Assembly: GCF_001682855.1 (NCBI RefSeq)
Contig: NZ_MAQW01000001.1
Location: forward strand, 1,543,164 to 1,607,163
Length of the DNA stretch: 64,000 bases
Direction: 5' to 3'
Source: Bacillus sp. FJAT-27264
GTDB lineage: Bacteria > Bacillota > Bacilli > Paenibacillales > Paenibacillaceae
Part shown: piece by piece, positions 27,031-36,560 of the stretch
How positions within the stretch are numbered: the stretch's first letter is position 1
How the letters are laid out: every line of letters starts with the position of its first letter
Notes under the pieces: generated by a model
What the model was told of the DNA's origin: nothing
Databases searched by the model: none
What the model saw: only the letters and a program-made list of their open reading frames with translations
Program-made: the position numbers and the translations under genes

Positions 27031-29514
27031 TTAGATAGCAGATGAATCCTTTGAGGTTAAGATCAATACGCCAGGCACTAAGCCTACCGACGACGCTTCA
27101 ATTTGGATATTCCCTGCCTGATTCAACGACTGTACGATGGCTAGGGCATAGCCGTTGAACACGCTCCTGGCATTCCCTTTATCCGATTCATGGCATCCGG
27201 GATCACCATTACCCAGCCCGAGCAGTTTGCCTTGTCCTGAAACCTGAAACTGAATCAGATTATTGGCAACAGGCACTACTTTTCCCGTTGTATCTCTTAC
27301 TGTTACGGTAATTATGGATACATCTTGACCATCAGCAACTAGCTCTGTCCCGTCAGCCTCCAGATGAATAGCATACGCTTCGGTAGTTGTTTCTTTCCGC
27401 TCTCTCGCTACTTCCATACCTTCCCGGTAAGCAACAGCTTCGAGCACACCCGATTCATAGACGACCTGCCATGATAATGTATGTTCTCCTGCGTCCACTT
27501 CCGCTTTCTTAATACCTAAGCTTTGTCCATTCAATACCAGTTCAACCTCACTGCAATTGGTATACACGCGGACTTCCACCGGCTGCTCCACCCGTTCCGG
27601 CCAATTCCAATGCGGCATTAGATGAACTATGGGCTCATCCTTCCAGATCGATTGATAGAAATAATAAGAATCTTTGGCAAAGCCGCAGTAGTCAAGGACA
27701 CCGAACTGCGATGTCACAGACGGCCACTGGAATGGTGTCGTCTCTCCGCGATAATCGAAGCCAGTCCACACGAACAAACCTCCCGAAAAACGGTTGTCCA
27801 GAAAATAACGCCAGCTTCGCTCAGGGGTGGACGTTCCGCCCGCGCCGCCCAGGTTGCCTACATCCATCTCCTTGCCTGACATCGTATATTTAGAGCCGTA
27901 GCTGGAGCAGCGCCCACCCTCTGGATCATCCTCATAGACCCCTCTCGTAGAGAAGAAGGAGACATTCTCCGTATTCAGCACCTTGGCCTGCGGATGGTCA
28001 TGGAACCATTCCCCGATCGATTGACTTCCTTTTACAGACTCAGCATAGTTAACACCGTTCACATCAATCTCGATTCCATCCTGACTTAAGCAGGCCACCG
28101 TAAGCGGACGGGTAGGATCGATTTTTGTAGCCAGCTCCCGTATACGCTTGAGCATTCGCTTGGCTTGATAGCTCCCGCTGATCTTCTCCTCATTGCCGAG
28201 ACTCCACATAAAAATGCTGGGATGATTGCGGTCACGGTACAACATCGATTTCAATTCCTCAAGCTTGATCTCCGTACTTTCCATCACACGGTTCTCGTTC
28301 ATGACCAGCATTCCTAGTCTGTCGCAGGCCTCAAGCAGTTCCGGGGCCGGGGGATGATGGGCACAGCGATAAGCGTTGCACCCCATTTCCAGAAGCCGCT
28401 TGATTTTGTATTCATGTACACGATCCGGCAACGCGATGCCCACACCTGCGAAATCCTGATGATTGCAGGTGCCCTTAAGAAGCACGTACTCGCCGTTCAG
28501 GTATAACCCGTCCTGGCGGTATTCCACCATGCGTATGCCTGTAACCGTCCGGTACGTATCGACGATGCTGCCCTCATGTAGCAATTCGGTTATAACCTCA
28601 TATAAATGTGGTGTGCTCAGTGACCAGAGCTGCGGATGCGGGACTTGAAGTGATTGCAACGTTGTTAATTTGTCGAGTCCACCTGTTGTACAATCCGTCT
28701 CTGTTGTAGAGGACAGCTTACCATTCCTATCCAAAATACTTGTACGGATGCGGTAACCCAGCGTCCGTGAATACTCGTTACTTATCGTCGTTTCCACTGT
28801 AATCGCAGCCGTCTCATTCTCTACCCAGTCGGTTCTGACAAAGGTTCCCCAGCGGTCGACATGGAGATAATCGTGTTTGGTTAACCACACATGACGATAG
28901 ATACCTCCGCCTTCGTACCACCAGCCTTCCTCTCCGCCAGTGGTATCCGTCCGAACCAGGATGACATTATCCCCCTCAGCTTCTCCGTATTTCAGCAGAT
29001 CAGTAATGTCATAATGGAAGCTGGTATACCCGCTGAGATGATCGCCAACGAAGCACCCATTTACCCACACCGAGCTGGCCCGCATGACACCGTCAAACTC
29101 GATGACGATTTTCTTACCTTCGTCTTCCTGCGGAATTTGGAACACTTTGCGGTAATAGCCCACACCACCCGGCAGATATCCCTGAAACGCTGCTCCATGT
29201 TCCTTCTGGCTATAGGGTTGCTCCAATCTCCAATCATGCGGCAAATCTACACTAACCCAGCCTGTGTGCTTGTCTCCTGGTGTATCCGATCCGTAAATTT
29301 GCGAAATTTCAAAATTGGGGTCTCCCATCAATTCCCGAATAACGTCCTGGGTGATGCGTGCGGCTTCACCCATAGCGAAAGGCTCATGCCGCTCTTCCTC
29401 AAGCGCATTGGTCAAGCCAGCTATCATCCCTGCTTTCTTAACTGTCTTCGCGATCTTTCCTACCTCACCAAAGTGAAATATCCAGTTTGTATCAAAATTC
29501 TCCCTGGTCCGCAT
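27031..29514 (-). CDS. beta-galactosidase-like glycoside hydrolase, GH2
   Basis: An 827-residue GH2 enzyme with no signal peptide. The sugar-binding jelly roll spans about 1-215 (GWVSVDLPHDWRLEQPYS, VWVNGCFVGDH), followed by the Ig-like domain and a TIM barrel from about 335. The acid/base is E442 in WSLGNEEK, and E516 in LNTENVSF is the likely nucleophile. The C-terminal 180 residues contain a DUF4982-like and a second Ig-like domain (NNLIQFQVSGQGKLLGLGNG). Such enzymes release terminal beta-galactose or related sugars inside the cell. AAGGAG lies ten bases before the ATG. It is last in the lplB-lplC-lplA operon under the TetR-type operator at 33021-33041. Confidence 0.9.
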   Translation of the reverse strand: MRTRENFDTNWIFHFGEVGKIAKTVKKAGMIAGLTNALEEERHEPFAMGEAARITQDVIRELMGDPNFEISQIYGSDTPGDKHTGWVSVDLPHDWRLEQPYSQKEHGAAFQGYLPGGVGYYRKVFQIPQEDEGKKIVIEFDGVMRASSVWVNGCFVGDHLSGYTSFHYDITDLLKYGEAEGDNVILVRTDTTGGEEGWWYEGGGIYRHVWLTKHDYLHVDRWGTFVRTDWVENETAAITVETTISNEYSRTLGYRIRTSILDRNGKLSSTTETDCTTGGLDKLTTLQSLQVPHPQLWSLSTPHLYEVITELLHEGSIVDTYRTVTGIRMVEYRQDGLYLNGEYVLLKGTCNHQDFAGVGIALPDRVHEYKIKRLLEMGCNAYRCAHHPPAPELLEACDRLGMLVMNENRVMESTEIKLEELKSMLYRDRNHPSIFMWSLGNEEKISGSYQAKRMLKRIRELATKIDPTRPLTVACLSQDGIEIDVNGVNYAESVKGSQSIGEWFHDHPQAKVLNTENVSFFSTRGVYEDDPEGGRCSSYGSKYTMSGKEMDVGNLGGAGGTSTPERSWRYFLDNRFSGGLFVWTGFDYRGETTPFQWPSVTSQFGVLDYCGFAKDSYYFYQSIWKDEPIVHLMPHWNWPERVEQPVEVRVYTNCSEVELVLNGQSLGIKKAEVDAGEHTLSWQVVYESGVLEAVAYREGMEVARERKETTTEAYAIHLEADGTELVADGQDVSIITVTVRDTTGKVVPVANNLIQFQVSGQGKLLGLGNGDPGCHESDKGNARSVFNGYALAIVQSLNQAGNIQIEASSVGLVPGVLILTSKDSSAI

Positions 29515-29544
29515 ACGCTTTTGACTCCTTCTGCACTGTACCCT

Positions 29545-31056
29545 TTATTTCTGAGTCTTCGCCCATTCATCAAGCTGTTTTTGCTTCTCGCTGATAATCT
29601 TGTCGCTGCCTGCTGCTTTTAGCTTTTCAATAAATTTCGGCAAATTTTCTGCCGGGTCAAGCGTACCTGTTTCCAGTCCCACTCTAAACTCTGAGAGTAC
29701 GTTATTGACTGCCGCCATTTCAGTTTTTACATTGTCTACATTGAAGCTGAAGCCCAGCGCCTTGGATTTCTTGGCACCCTTATTGAACCTGTCCATCTTG
29801 TTCCAGATATCCGGATCTTCTGTTGTCCAGGTGTAGGACAAGAATTGGTTACCGAACAGATACGGCGTACCGAAGTTATAGCCCAGGCTCTGAATATCTA
29901 CGCCTTGCGGATAATCAATTACATTGTCGGACTTCTTCACATAATGCTTGCCTTCAATACCCCAAGTGAACAGATTGTACAACTCTTTATCAGAGTACAG
30001 CAGGTTCAGAAGCTTCATCGCTTTTTCGGGATTCTGCGAATTTACCGGAATGGACCACATAATGCCTGTGATGGAGTCAGTCGTAGCATAAGCCGGTGTA
30101 AGGCGTACTACCGTCATTTCCTTGCCACTCTTGCGGGAGGCTTCAATTTCAGATCCTGGCTTAAGGTTGGAAAAGTAAGCGAAGGCCTTGCCCGCCTTCA
30201 CCATTTCTCTACCATCCTGCTTGCTTGTCCCTGCGTCTTTCAGCATAAATCCTTGCTGGTACCATCTGCGCAACGTGCTCAGTTGTTCTGCGTATTTCGG
30301 CGTTTCATAGAAGTCAACGACCTTCATGTTGTTATCATAGTCGGGCAGAACCCCTACCCCTCCTCCGAGAGGGTCGTACGTGATATATCCTGCGTCGAAT
30401 GGAGCCGTTCCAGGATTCTTGGCCACCAGTGGAACTATCGTCGGTTCTTTATCTTTAATCACCTGAAAGACTGCGTCCAGATCATTAATGTTTTTGATTT
30501 TGGCTGCGTCGATATGATATTTATCTAGAAGATCCTTACGCATCAAAATACCGTAGTCAGAAGCAAGATCTCTTACTGGCGTAACGCCGTAGATCTTGCC
30601 GTCAACTTTGGAAGCCGAGAGCTGGGAAGGATCCAACGCTTTTTTTATCCCTTCTCCATCTTTGTCTAGCAGGTCATCGAGTGGTGTCAATTGCCCTTTA
30701 GCCACCTGTGTACTGTAATTGAATAAGGAAGATGTGAACATCAGATCTATCTTTTCATTGCTGGCAAGCATCAGGTTCGTTTGCTGAGCCCAGTTACTCA
30801 CTGCGATGGGCAGCAATTTGACGGTGGCATTGATTTTGGACTGGATGAGCTTGTTCATTTCATTCTGCACTTCCTGCATATCCTTCTGCTCATTGCCGTA
30901 GAAAGCCATGGTCACTTCGTAAGGAGCTTCATTCTTCCCGTCTGTTGATGCACTTTCCCCGCCGGCTTTCTTTGTGCTGCAGCCTGACAGCACCATTGTT
31001 GCCGTAATCGCCAACGTCAAAATACTGTACACTGCTTTTTTTCCTCTTCTGTTCAT
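29545..31056 (-). CDS. extracellular solute-binding lipoprotein, LplA type
   Basis: A 503-residue lipoprotein with lipobox LSGC near residues 22-25 and a Lys/Ser/Glu-rich linker. The mature part starts YEVTMAFYGNEQKDMQEV, and the body has the features of large Paenibacillus oligosaccharide-binding proteins (SQNPEKAMKLLNLLYSD). The frame extends to 31113; the ATG at 31056 has GGGAGG eight bases upstream and puts the signal peptide first. It should deliver a beta-linked oligosaccharide to the permeases encoded just upstream. Confidence 0.88.
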   Translation of the reverse strand: MNRRGKKAVYSILTLAITATMVLSGCSTKKAGGESASTDGKNEAPYEVTMAFYGNEQKDMQEVQNEMNKLIQSKINATVKLLPIAVSNWAQQTNLMLASNEKIDLMFTSSLFNYSTQVAKGQLTPLDDLLDKDGEGIKKALDPSQLSASKVDGKIYGVTPVRDLASDYGILMRKDLLDKYHIDAAKIKNINDLDAVFQVIKDKEPTIVPLVAKNPGTAPFDAGYITYDPLGGGVGVLPDYDNNMKVVDFYETPKYAEQLSTLRRWYQQGFMLKDAGTSKQDGREMVKAGKAFAYFSNLKPGSEIEASRKSGKEMTVVRLTPAYATTDSITGIMWSIPVNSQNPEKAMKLLNLLYSDKELYNLFTWGIEGKHYVKKSDNVIDYPQGVDIQSLGYNFGTPYLFGNQFLSYTWTTEDPDIWNKMDRFNKGAKKSKALGFSFNVDNVKTEMAAVNNVLSEFRVGLETGTLDPAENLPKFIEKLKAAGSDKIISEKQKQLDEWAKTQK

Positions 31057-31117
31057 CCCTGAAGCCTCCCTAGTTAGTTCCTTATTTATGCTAACCAGTG
31101 TCATACTGGACATAGCC

Positions 31118-32005
31118 TTAGCCTTTCACTGCACCTACTGTAAGTCCTTTAACAAAGAACCTTTGAAAGAATGGATAAGCTACCACAATCGGAATTACAC
31201 CGATCACCGCCATTGCCATCCGTACGGTTTCCATTGGCGCATTGGAAGACACGTCAGCTTGACTACTACCAAAATTGCTACTCGCCAAAAATTGAATATC
31301 CAGCAATATCCGGTTTAGCAGGTTCTGCAGACTGAACAGGCTGCTATCCGTAACGTAGATCATCCCGTTAAACCAGTCATTCCAGTAGTTAATCGATTGA
31401 AATAATCCAACGGTCGCCAGAATCGGCAGGGAAAGCGGCAGCACAATCCGGATAAAAGTACCAAGTTCACCTGCACCGTCTATTTTGGCCGATTCAATAA
31501 CAGGTTCAGGAATCGACGTTACGAAGAAGGTACGCATCAGCATGACATAGAAGGCATTCATCAGCAGCCCTGGCACGATAAGTGCCCAGATCGTATTTTT
31601 CATATCGAGTAGTTGTGTATAGACCAGATAGGTCGGCACCAGACCGCCATTGAACAACATCGTGAAGAATACGAAGAATGACCAGAGATTACGAAACGGT
31701 AAATTGGGCCGTGATAAAGGATAGGCCAACAGAGCCGTCAGGATCAGGCCGCAAGCCGTTCCCACTACCGTAATGAAGATCGTGATCCCGTAAGCATGCA
31801 GGATGCCCGAGGCATCATTTAGCAAATATTCGTAAGCAGCAAAGCTGATCTTCTCCGGAAAGAAGGAATAACCATGCTGATAAATAGCCTGCTCATCGGT
31901 TATAGAAGACGTCAGTAGCAGAACGAAAGGAAGGATACATACACAGGCAACCAGCATCAGAATGATGTTGATTCCCCATTGCCACATCAAATTTCTTGTT
32001 TTCAA
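31118..32005 (-). CDS. carbohydrate ABC permease, LplC type
   Basis: A 295-residue CUT1 permease starting with TTG, seven bases after GGAGG. About six helices are predicted. The coupling loop reads PVIESAKIDGAGELGTFIR and the C-terminus RFFVKGLTVGAVKG is the LplC hallmark. It works with the LplB-type permease encoded upstream; the ATPase must come from elsewhere. Confidence 0.9.
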   Translation of the reverse strand: MKTRNLMWQWGINIILMLVACVCILPFVLLLTSSITDEQAIYQHGYSFFPEKISFAAYEYLLNDASGILHAYGITIFITVVGTACGLILTALLAYPLSRPNLPFRNLWSFFVFFTMLFNGGLVPTYLVYTQLLDMKNTIWALIVPGLLMNAFYVMLMRTFFVTSIPEPVIESAKIDGAGELGTFIRIVLPLSLPILATVGLFQSINYWNDWFNGMIYVTDSSLFSLQNLLNRILLDIQFLASSNFGSSQADVSSNAPMETVRMAMAVIGVIPIVVAYPFFQRFFVKGLTVGAVKG

Positions 32006-32018
32006 TACATTCCCTCCT

Positions 32019-32951
32019 TTAGAACAAGGCGTTATCGCTGTTGAATTTTTTCACCACATAATTGGAGATGAAGACGAGCACAAAACCAACTAAGGACTGA
32101 TACAACCCGGCTGCTGAAGACATTCCGATATCCCCAAGTGTCATCAATGCGCGATAGACATAGGTGTCGATAACGTTCGTGGTCGATTGCAGGGCGCCCG
32201 TGTTGAGCGGGACTTGATAGAACAAGCCGAAGTCGGAATAGAAAATTCGCCCGATCTGCAGGAGCGTCATCACCGTGACCACCGGCATAATTAGCGGGAA
32301 GGTAATGCTCTTGATCTGTCTCCATTTTCCCGCCCCATCTATGGTTGCAGCCTCGTAATATTCCTGATCGATCCCGATAATTGCTGCCAGATAGATCACG
32401 CACAGATAACCGGCGCTCTTCCAGCTGTGTACAAAGGTCAAGATGTAAGGCCAATATTTCGCCTCGCTGTACCAGGAAATTTCGGATATTCCGAACATCG
32501 GCAGAATACTCTTGTTCAAGAGCCCGCTGTCCATACTGAACACCGCAAAGGTCAGATACCCAATGATCACCATAGAGATCAGATATGGGAGCAGAATGAC
32601 ACTTTGGTAAAAACGGGATAAGAAGCGCTGCTTCACCTCGTTCAGCAAGACGGCTAAGCCGACCGCAATAAATAGATTAAGAATAATAAAGACGCCATTA
32701 TAAAGAATCGTGTTTCTTGTAATGACGAAGGCATCCGATGTCTTGAAGAGATATTCAAAGTTCTTGAATCCAACCCAATCACTGCCGAAAATACCCTTGG
32801 TATAATTGAAGTCCTTGAATGCAATGACCACTCCAAACATGGGTAAGTAATTGTTGATTACAAGGTAAAAGATTCCCGGCAGCATCATTAGAAGCAGCAC
32901 GCCGGATTTCCTGACTTTGCTTTTCCTTTTGTCTGCAGTTGATTTTGTCAT
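32019..32951 (-). CDS. carbohydrate ABC permease, LplB type
   Basis: A 310-residue CUT1 permease, first gene of the lplB-lplC-lplA-GH2 operon. The first helix GVLLLMMLPGIFYLVIN is followed by the family motif NYLPMFGVVIAFKDFNY; the coupling loop is EAATIDGAGKWRQIKSITFP and the end is VVKKFNSDNALF. AAAGGG lies eight bases upstream of the ATG. A TetR-type operator and -10 box lie 70-100 bases upstream. Confidence 0.9.
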   Translation of the reverse strand: MTKSTADKRKSKVRKSGVLLLMMLPGIFYLVINNYLPMFGVVIAFKDFNYTKGIFGSDWVGFKNFEYLFKTSDAFVITRNTILYNGVFIILNLFIAVGLAVLLNEVKQRFLSRFYQSVILLPYLISMVIIGYLTFAVFSMDSGLLNKSILPMFGISEISWYSEAKYWPYILTFVHSWKSAGYLCVIYLAAIIGIDQEYYEAATIDGAGKWRQIKSITFPLIMPVVTVMTLLQIGRIFYSDFGLFYQVPLNTGALQSTTNVIDTYVYRALMTLGDIGMSSAAGLYQSLVGFVLVFISNYVVKKFNSDNALF

Positions 32952-33020
32952 GTGGCCTACCCTTTCTAAAAGTCAAATTGTTGTCATTGCGCCCATCCAC
33001 CATTTACTGGTAGTACATAT

Positions 33021-33051
33021 GTGTTTACCATCAGTAAACACCCTTAGTATA
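33021..33051 (-). promoter_or_regulatory. TetR-type operator and -10 box of the lplB-GH2 operon
   Basis: The core TTTACCATCAGTAAA (33024-33038), extended to an 8-5-8 inverted repeat, lies just downstream of a minus-strand -10 box TATACT (33046-33051). A near-identical core with the same spacing to TATACT occurs at 36561-36589. A weaker third copy may lie at 33003-33016. A repressor bound here would cover the transcription start. No good -35 was seen. Confidence 0.65.
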
Positions 33052-33154
33052 GAATCAAATTGTCACAGTATCATCAACATGAAGTAAATCTATTGTTAAA
33101 ATTCCGCGGACGGATGACATCCGCTCCAATATGCGATTCCAAGCCTGCTGGAAC

Positions 33155-33191
33155 AAAAAAAAGGCGCTATTCCCAAAGGGAATAGCACCTT
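33155..33191 (-). terminator. intrinsic terminator of the phosphatase-GH3-TetR operon
   Basis: AAGGCGCTATTCCC pairs with GGGAATAGCACCTT (one mismatch) around a 3-base loop; the minus strand continues with eight T residues. It lies 44 bases after the TetR stop. Confidence 0.85.
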
Positions 33192-33234
33192 TATATTTAC
33201 AAAAACGATGATTTAAGCGCGTAAGCATACTAGC

Positions 33235-33876
33235 TTAAGCTTTTACATAAGCCAAGATCATATCTACCATATGTCGCATCACAATAGCAGGATCTGTATC
33301 CTGGTCCTGGTGAAGTAGTTTCCCGCGCAGCATCATCCGCTGTTTGGTTGCGTTCACGACATTACTTATGGTGTAACCCATCGCTTTGACATCTATATCC
33401 TGGCGGATTGAGCCGTCATTCACCCCTTCTTGGAGTGAGGATAAGAAGGGATGCGGCACACCACGTAGAAATGACCGGTATCGGTTTTCAAGTTCCGGAG
33501 TCGGATATTCTTCCTGATAGAGCGTATCGAACATCGCAATGAATCGAATCGCGTCCTTACTTCCCTTTGAGTCCAGGATCTGCTCCTCCAGCAAGAATTG
33601 CAGCTTTTCATAGCCACTATTGCCTTGGTGAGTCGCCTGATTGACCTTTTCTAACCAAGCGCTTAAAATCTCAATTTCCACCTCAAAAATAATCTCATCA
33701 AGAGAGCGGAAATACTTATATAACGTTACTTTACTAATCCCGCAAGCCTCAACAATATCCTTGAGTGTAACCGTGGTTAAACCATGCTCCAGGAATAACT
33801 GCTTTGCATGTTGGATAATATCTTCACGCCGCTGATTTCTATGCAGTTCCAGCTGTTCCTTCCATTTGGGTTCCAT
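33235..33876 (-). CDS. TetR-family regulator, likely repressor of both flanking sugar operons
   Basis: A 213-residue TetR protein with the HTH in its first 60 residues (LFLEHGLTTVTLKDIVEAC, then KVTLYKYFRSLDEIIFE) and a helical ligand-binding C-terminal part. It follows the GH3 gene by 66 bp on the same strand and ends at a strong terminator, so it is probably the last gene of the phosphatase-GH3 unit. Matching operators in front of that unit and in front of the lplB operon indicate self-control and control of the importer. The inducer is presumably a sugar or derivative, which is unusual for this family but inferred from context only. Confidence 0.85.
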   Translation of the reverse strand: MEPKWKEQLELHRNQRREDIIQHAKQLFLEHGLTTVTLKDIVEACGISKVTLYKYFRSLDEIIFEVEIEILSAWLEKVNQATHQGNSGYEKLQFLLEEQILDSKGSKDAIRFIAMFDTLYQEEYPTPELENRYRSFLRGVPHPFLSSLQEGVNDGSIRQDIDVKAMGYTISNVVNATKQRMMLRGKLLHQDQDTDPAIVMRHMVDMILAYVKA

Positions 33877-33942
33877 TAAACTCCCCCTTATTCATTTATA
33901 GTTACCGAAATTGGCATTTCCATTAAGGATATCCTTTACAGG

Positions 33943-35640
33943 CTATAGCTTTGCTTCCCACAAACCGCAGAATGCATCGATCGGATCGGTTCCCGCAAAA
34001 GGTGAGCGGCCGAGCAGCTTGTCAACGACGGCTTCGATTGTGGCTTCATTGCACGAATAGGCATTAATATACGTGGGTATGCGGGGAACATCCAGCAAAT
34101 GATACGGGTTGGCAAAAGAAACAAACACCGTAGGCAGCTCCTTAACAAACCACGGTACATTAGCAGCAAGAAACGGTTCCCAATGAATGCGTACTGTCGT
34201 CTGATTGCTTGCTGTCTCCACATTTGCTGCGTATAGTATCAGGTCATACTGCTCGCGCAGCTGCTCTACGGCTTGGAATATGGCTGCAAAGTCAAGTTGT
34301 TCAGAGTCAAAGCGTGTAATTTCAAACCCTTCCTTGACTAATCGCTCTGCCAGTTGGCTTACGTCCGAACCCTTTCCAGGCGTTTTACCATTTGTCAGAC
34401 TATAAAAGAGTACACGTCTATGCTTAGCAGCGGAAATCGGCAGCAAATGTTGCGTATCTTTGACAAGGGTAACACCTTGGTCTGCGGAGGCCTTCGACCA
34501 TAGCCGATGCTCCTCACATTGCAGCAGTGAGAGTGCCTCCGGCTCCGGAACAAGTGTGCCTGCACGTTGCCGCTGATGAAGCCCTAAAGATGCTTTGAGA
34601 GCTAAAATGCGGGTGACGGCTTCATCTAGCCTTTGCATGGTGAGAATTCCGCTGTCCAGCCCTTTCTCCATGAAGCTGAAATCCTCCTCTATATTCTTGT
34701 TGAACAAGAACATATCACAGCCCGAAGCGATAGCCTTCGGAACGGCAATCTCACGTCTCTCTGCCATCATAAAGCCAGCCATCAGTGTCGCATCCGTAAC
34801 AACAAGACCATTAAAACCCAGACGGTCCCGAAGCAGCCCCTGTAGCAGCTCGGGGGCTAAGGTTGCGGGCATGATTTCCTCATCACTCAGGCCGGGAGCG
34901 AGCATTCGCGAATATGCCGGAAGCATAATATGGCCGGCCATTACGGTGTTGGCCCCCGCCTCGATAACTTCCCGAAAGACCTTTCCATAGGTCGCTTCCC
35001 ACGCCTCAACGGACAACGAATTCACTGTGGTCAAGAGATGCTGGTCGCGTTCATCCACACCATCACCCGGAAAATGCTTGACCGACACTGCAAGTCCACT
35101 CTCCTGCATCCCTGCAGTGAACGCTTTCGCCATTCTTGCGACGCGCGCTGGATCGGCTCCGAACGTCCGCACATTCGTTATCGGGTTACGAAAGTTAAGA
35201 TCAATGTCTACTACCGGCGCAAAGGCCCAATTGCAGCCAACGGCCCAGCCTTCCCTGCCAGCCACAAGACCCAGCTTATAGGCCATGTCTTCATTATCCG
35301 TAGCGGCAACCTGCAGAGGATTGCCGAAGTAAGTGCCGTCGCTAGCAGTCCCATTCCCCCCGGCTTCCAAATTAGCAGCAAGCAACAGAGGGATATCAGA
35401 CAACTCTTGAATGAAGCGATGCGTCTCCTGCACTCGCTTCCCTGCTCCAGGGCGGAACAACATCCCACCAGGCTTGACGGCTTCAAGCAGCGCCTTTAAC
35501 TGCTGAGGATCATCGGTCCAGCCGATCAGACAGAACAGCTGCCCGATCTTCTCCTTGACGTCCATAGCGGACAATGTTTCATAAACCCACTGAATGTCCG
35601 CCTGCTGTAAATTAAACGGTTTTGCCTCCAAGTTTACCAC
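33943..35640 (-). CDS. GH3-family glycoside hydrolase (NagZ-like catalytic layout)
   Basis: A 565-residue GH3 protein without a signal peptide. The N-terminal TIM barrel carries KHFPGDGVDERDQH (about 188-201), which keeps the Asp-x-His pair used as acid/base in NagZ-type beta-N-acetylglucosaminidases, and VVTDATLMAG with nucleophile D283. A shorter second domain (about 380-565) follows, shorter than in two-domain beta-glucosidases. The frame extends to 35673, overlapping the upstream gene. GTG at 35640 is preferred because GGGGG lies nine bases before it and the upstream stop is 20 bases away. The likely substrate is a beta-N-acetylhexosaminide, but beta-glucoside is possible. Confidence 0.85.
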   Translation of the reverse strand: MVNLEAKPFNLQQADIQWVYETLSAMDVKEKIGQLFCLIGWTDDPQQLKALLEAVKPGGMLFRPGAGKRVQETHRFIQELSDIPLLLAANLEAGGNGTASDGTYFGNPLQVAATDNEDMAYKLGLVAGREGWAVGCNWAFAPVVDIDLNFRNPITNVRTFGADPARVARMAKAFTAGMQESGLAVSVKHFPGDGVDERDQHLLTTVNSLSVEAWEATYGKVFREVIEAGANTVMAGHIMLPAYSRMLAPGLSDEEIMPATLAPELLQGLLRDRLGFNGLVVTDATLMAGFMMAERREIAVPKAIASGCDMFLFNKNIEEDFSFMEKGLDSGILTMQRLDEAVTRILALKASLGLHQRQRAGTLVPEPEALSLLQCEEHRLWSKASADQGVTLVKDTQHLLPISAAKHRRVLFYSLTNGKTPGKGSDVSQLAERLVKEGFEITRFDSEQLDFAAIFQAVEQLREQYDLILYAANVETASNQTTVRIHWEPFLAANVPWFVKELPTVFVSFANPYHLLDVPRIPTYINAYSCNEATIEAVVDKLLGRSPFAGTDPIDAFCGLWEAKL

Positions 35641-35660
35641 GTTATTGATCCCCCTGACAC

Positions 35661-36467
35661 TTATTCCAAACACAGCTTCTGCAAAGCTTCCCGTTTGGAA
35701 AGCGTTAGGTCGAACTCCACGGCTAAATACGAGTCGTAGTCTCCATATTTGCCTTTAATGGATTCAAAAACGGCCTCCATATACTCTTCTTTAATGCCCA
35801 GCATTTGCTCAATATTGCTCAAATCCTCCGCATTCACATGCCCGGAAAGCTGGTGCAGAATTTGCTCATTAACCTCCTTCATCGTTTCATTGGTGAGCAG
35901 ATAATCCTCCATAATATCGGCCTCCGAAACGCCGAGCGCCAGCAGAATTAGAGCTGCACCCACCCCGGTTCGATCCTTACCAGCCGTGCAATGCTGCAGC
36001 AGTCCAAGATTGTCTTCAAGCTGAATCATATCCATTAACCGTTTGTATGCCGGATTGTTAATTGCCAGGTTTCGGTATAGCTCCAGCATCATCGTGTCTG
36101 AACGATATTGCTTGAAGAATCCACTTTTCAACAGACCGATAATAAAATGCTCCTGCTGATCCCTATTCTCCGTCTGCCCCGGCATATTCATCATCGACAT
36201 CGAACCGGACGTAATAGCTTGTACGTGCAGTTGGTTTACCTGCGGGAAGAGCGGATCAGGCTTCTTCTGCACTTCATATTCGCTACGGTAATCAATAATC
36301 GTTCGAATATTCAGACCCTGAAAGTCCTTCATATCCTGCTCTGATAAAGCAAATAATTCGTCCGAACGAAAGAATAGGCCTTGTTTGACTTTGCGGCCAT
36401 CCGCAGTACGATAACCACCCATATCACGAAAATTATGTGTTCCTTGGAAAGGAATTAACCGATTCAT
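35661..36467 (-). CDS. tyrosine-protein phosphatase (Y_phosphatase3 family)
   Basis: A 268-residue phosphatase. The P-loop HCTAGKDRTG supplies the catalytic Cys and Arg; the N-terminal NFRDMGGYRTADGRKVKQG and FRSDEL motifs are characteristic of this bacterial group, whose members dephosphorylate Tyr, sometimes Ser/Thr or phosphoinositides. The frame is open to 36578, but that extension runs through the operator. The ATG at 36467 has GGTGGGG upstream and is chosen. It is the first gene of a unit with GH3 and TetR. A protein phosphatase in a sugar operon is unusual; its target may be a sugar phosphate or a regulator. Confidence 0.88.
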   Translation of the reverse strand: MNRLIPFQGTHNFRDMGGYRTADGRKVKQGLFFRSDELFALSEQDMKDFQGLNIRTIIDYRSEYEVQKKPDPLFPQVNQLHVQAITSGSMSMMNMPGQTENRDQQEHFIIGLLKSGFFKQYRSDTMMLELYRNLAINNPAYKRLMDMIQLEDNLGLLQHCTAGKDRTGVGAALILLALGVSEADIMEDYLLTNETMKEVNEQILHQLSGHVNAEDLSNIEQMLGIKEEYMEAVFESIKGKYGDYDSYLAVEFDLTLSKREALQKLCLE

Positions 36468-36560
36468 ATGTTCACCCCACCTAATATTGGCCCGAAACCA
36501 GCACTTTGGAATGCCTTGCGGGCGGTTTGCCATCAACAATTCACACATGGTAAGTATATA

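Noticed and set aside
28891..29622. 243-codon plus-strand frame over the GH2 5' end
   Set aside because: Antisense to the conserved GH2 sugar-binding domain and crosses an intergenic region; no ribosome site.
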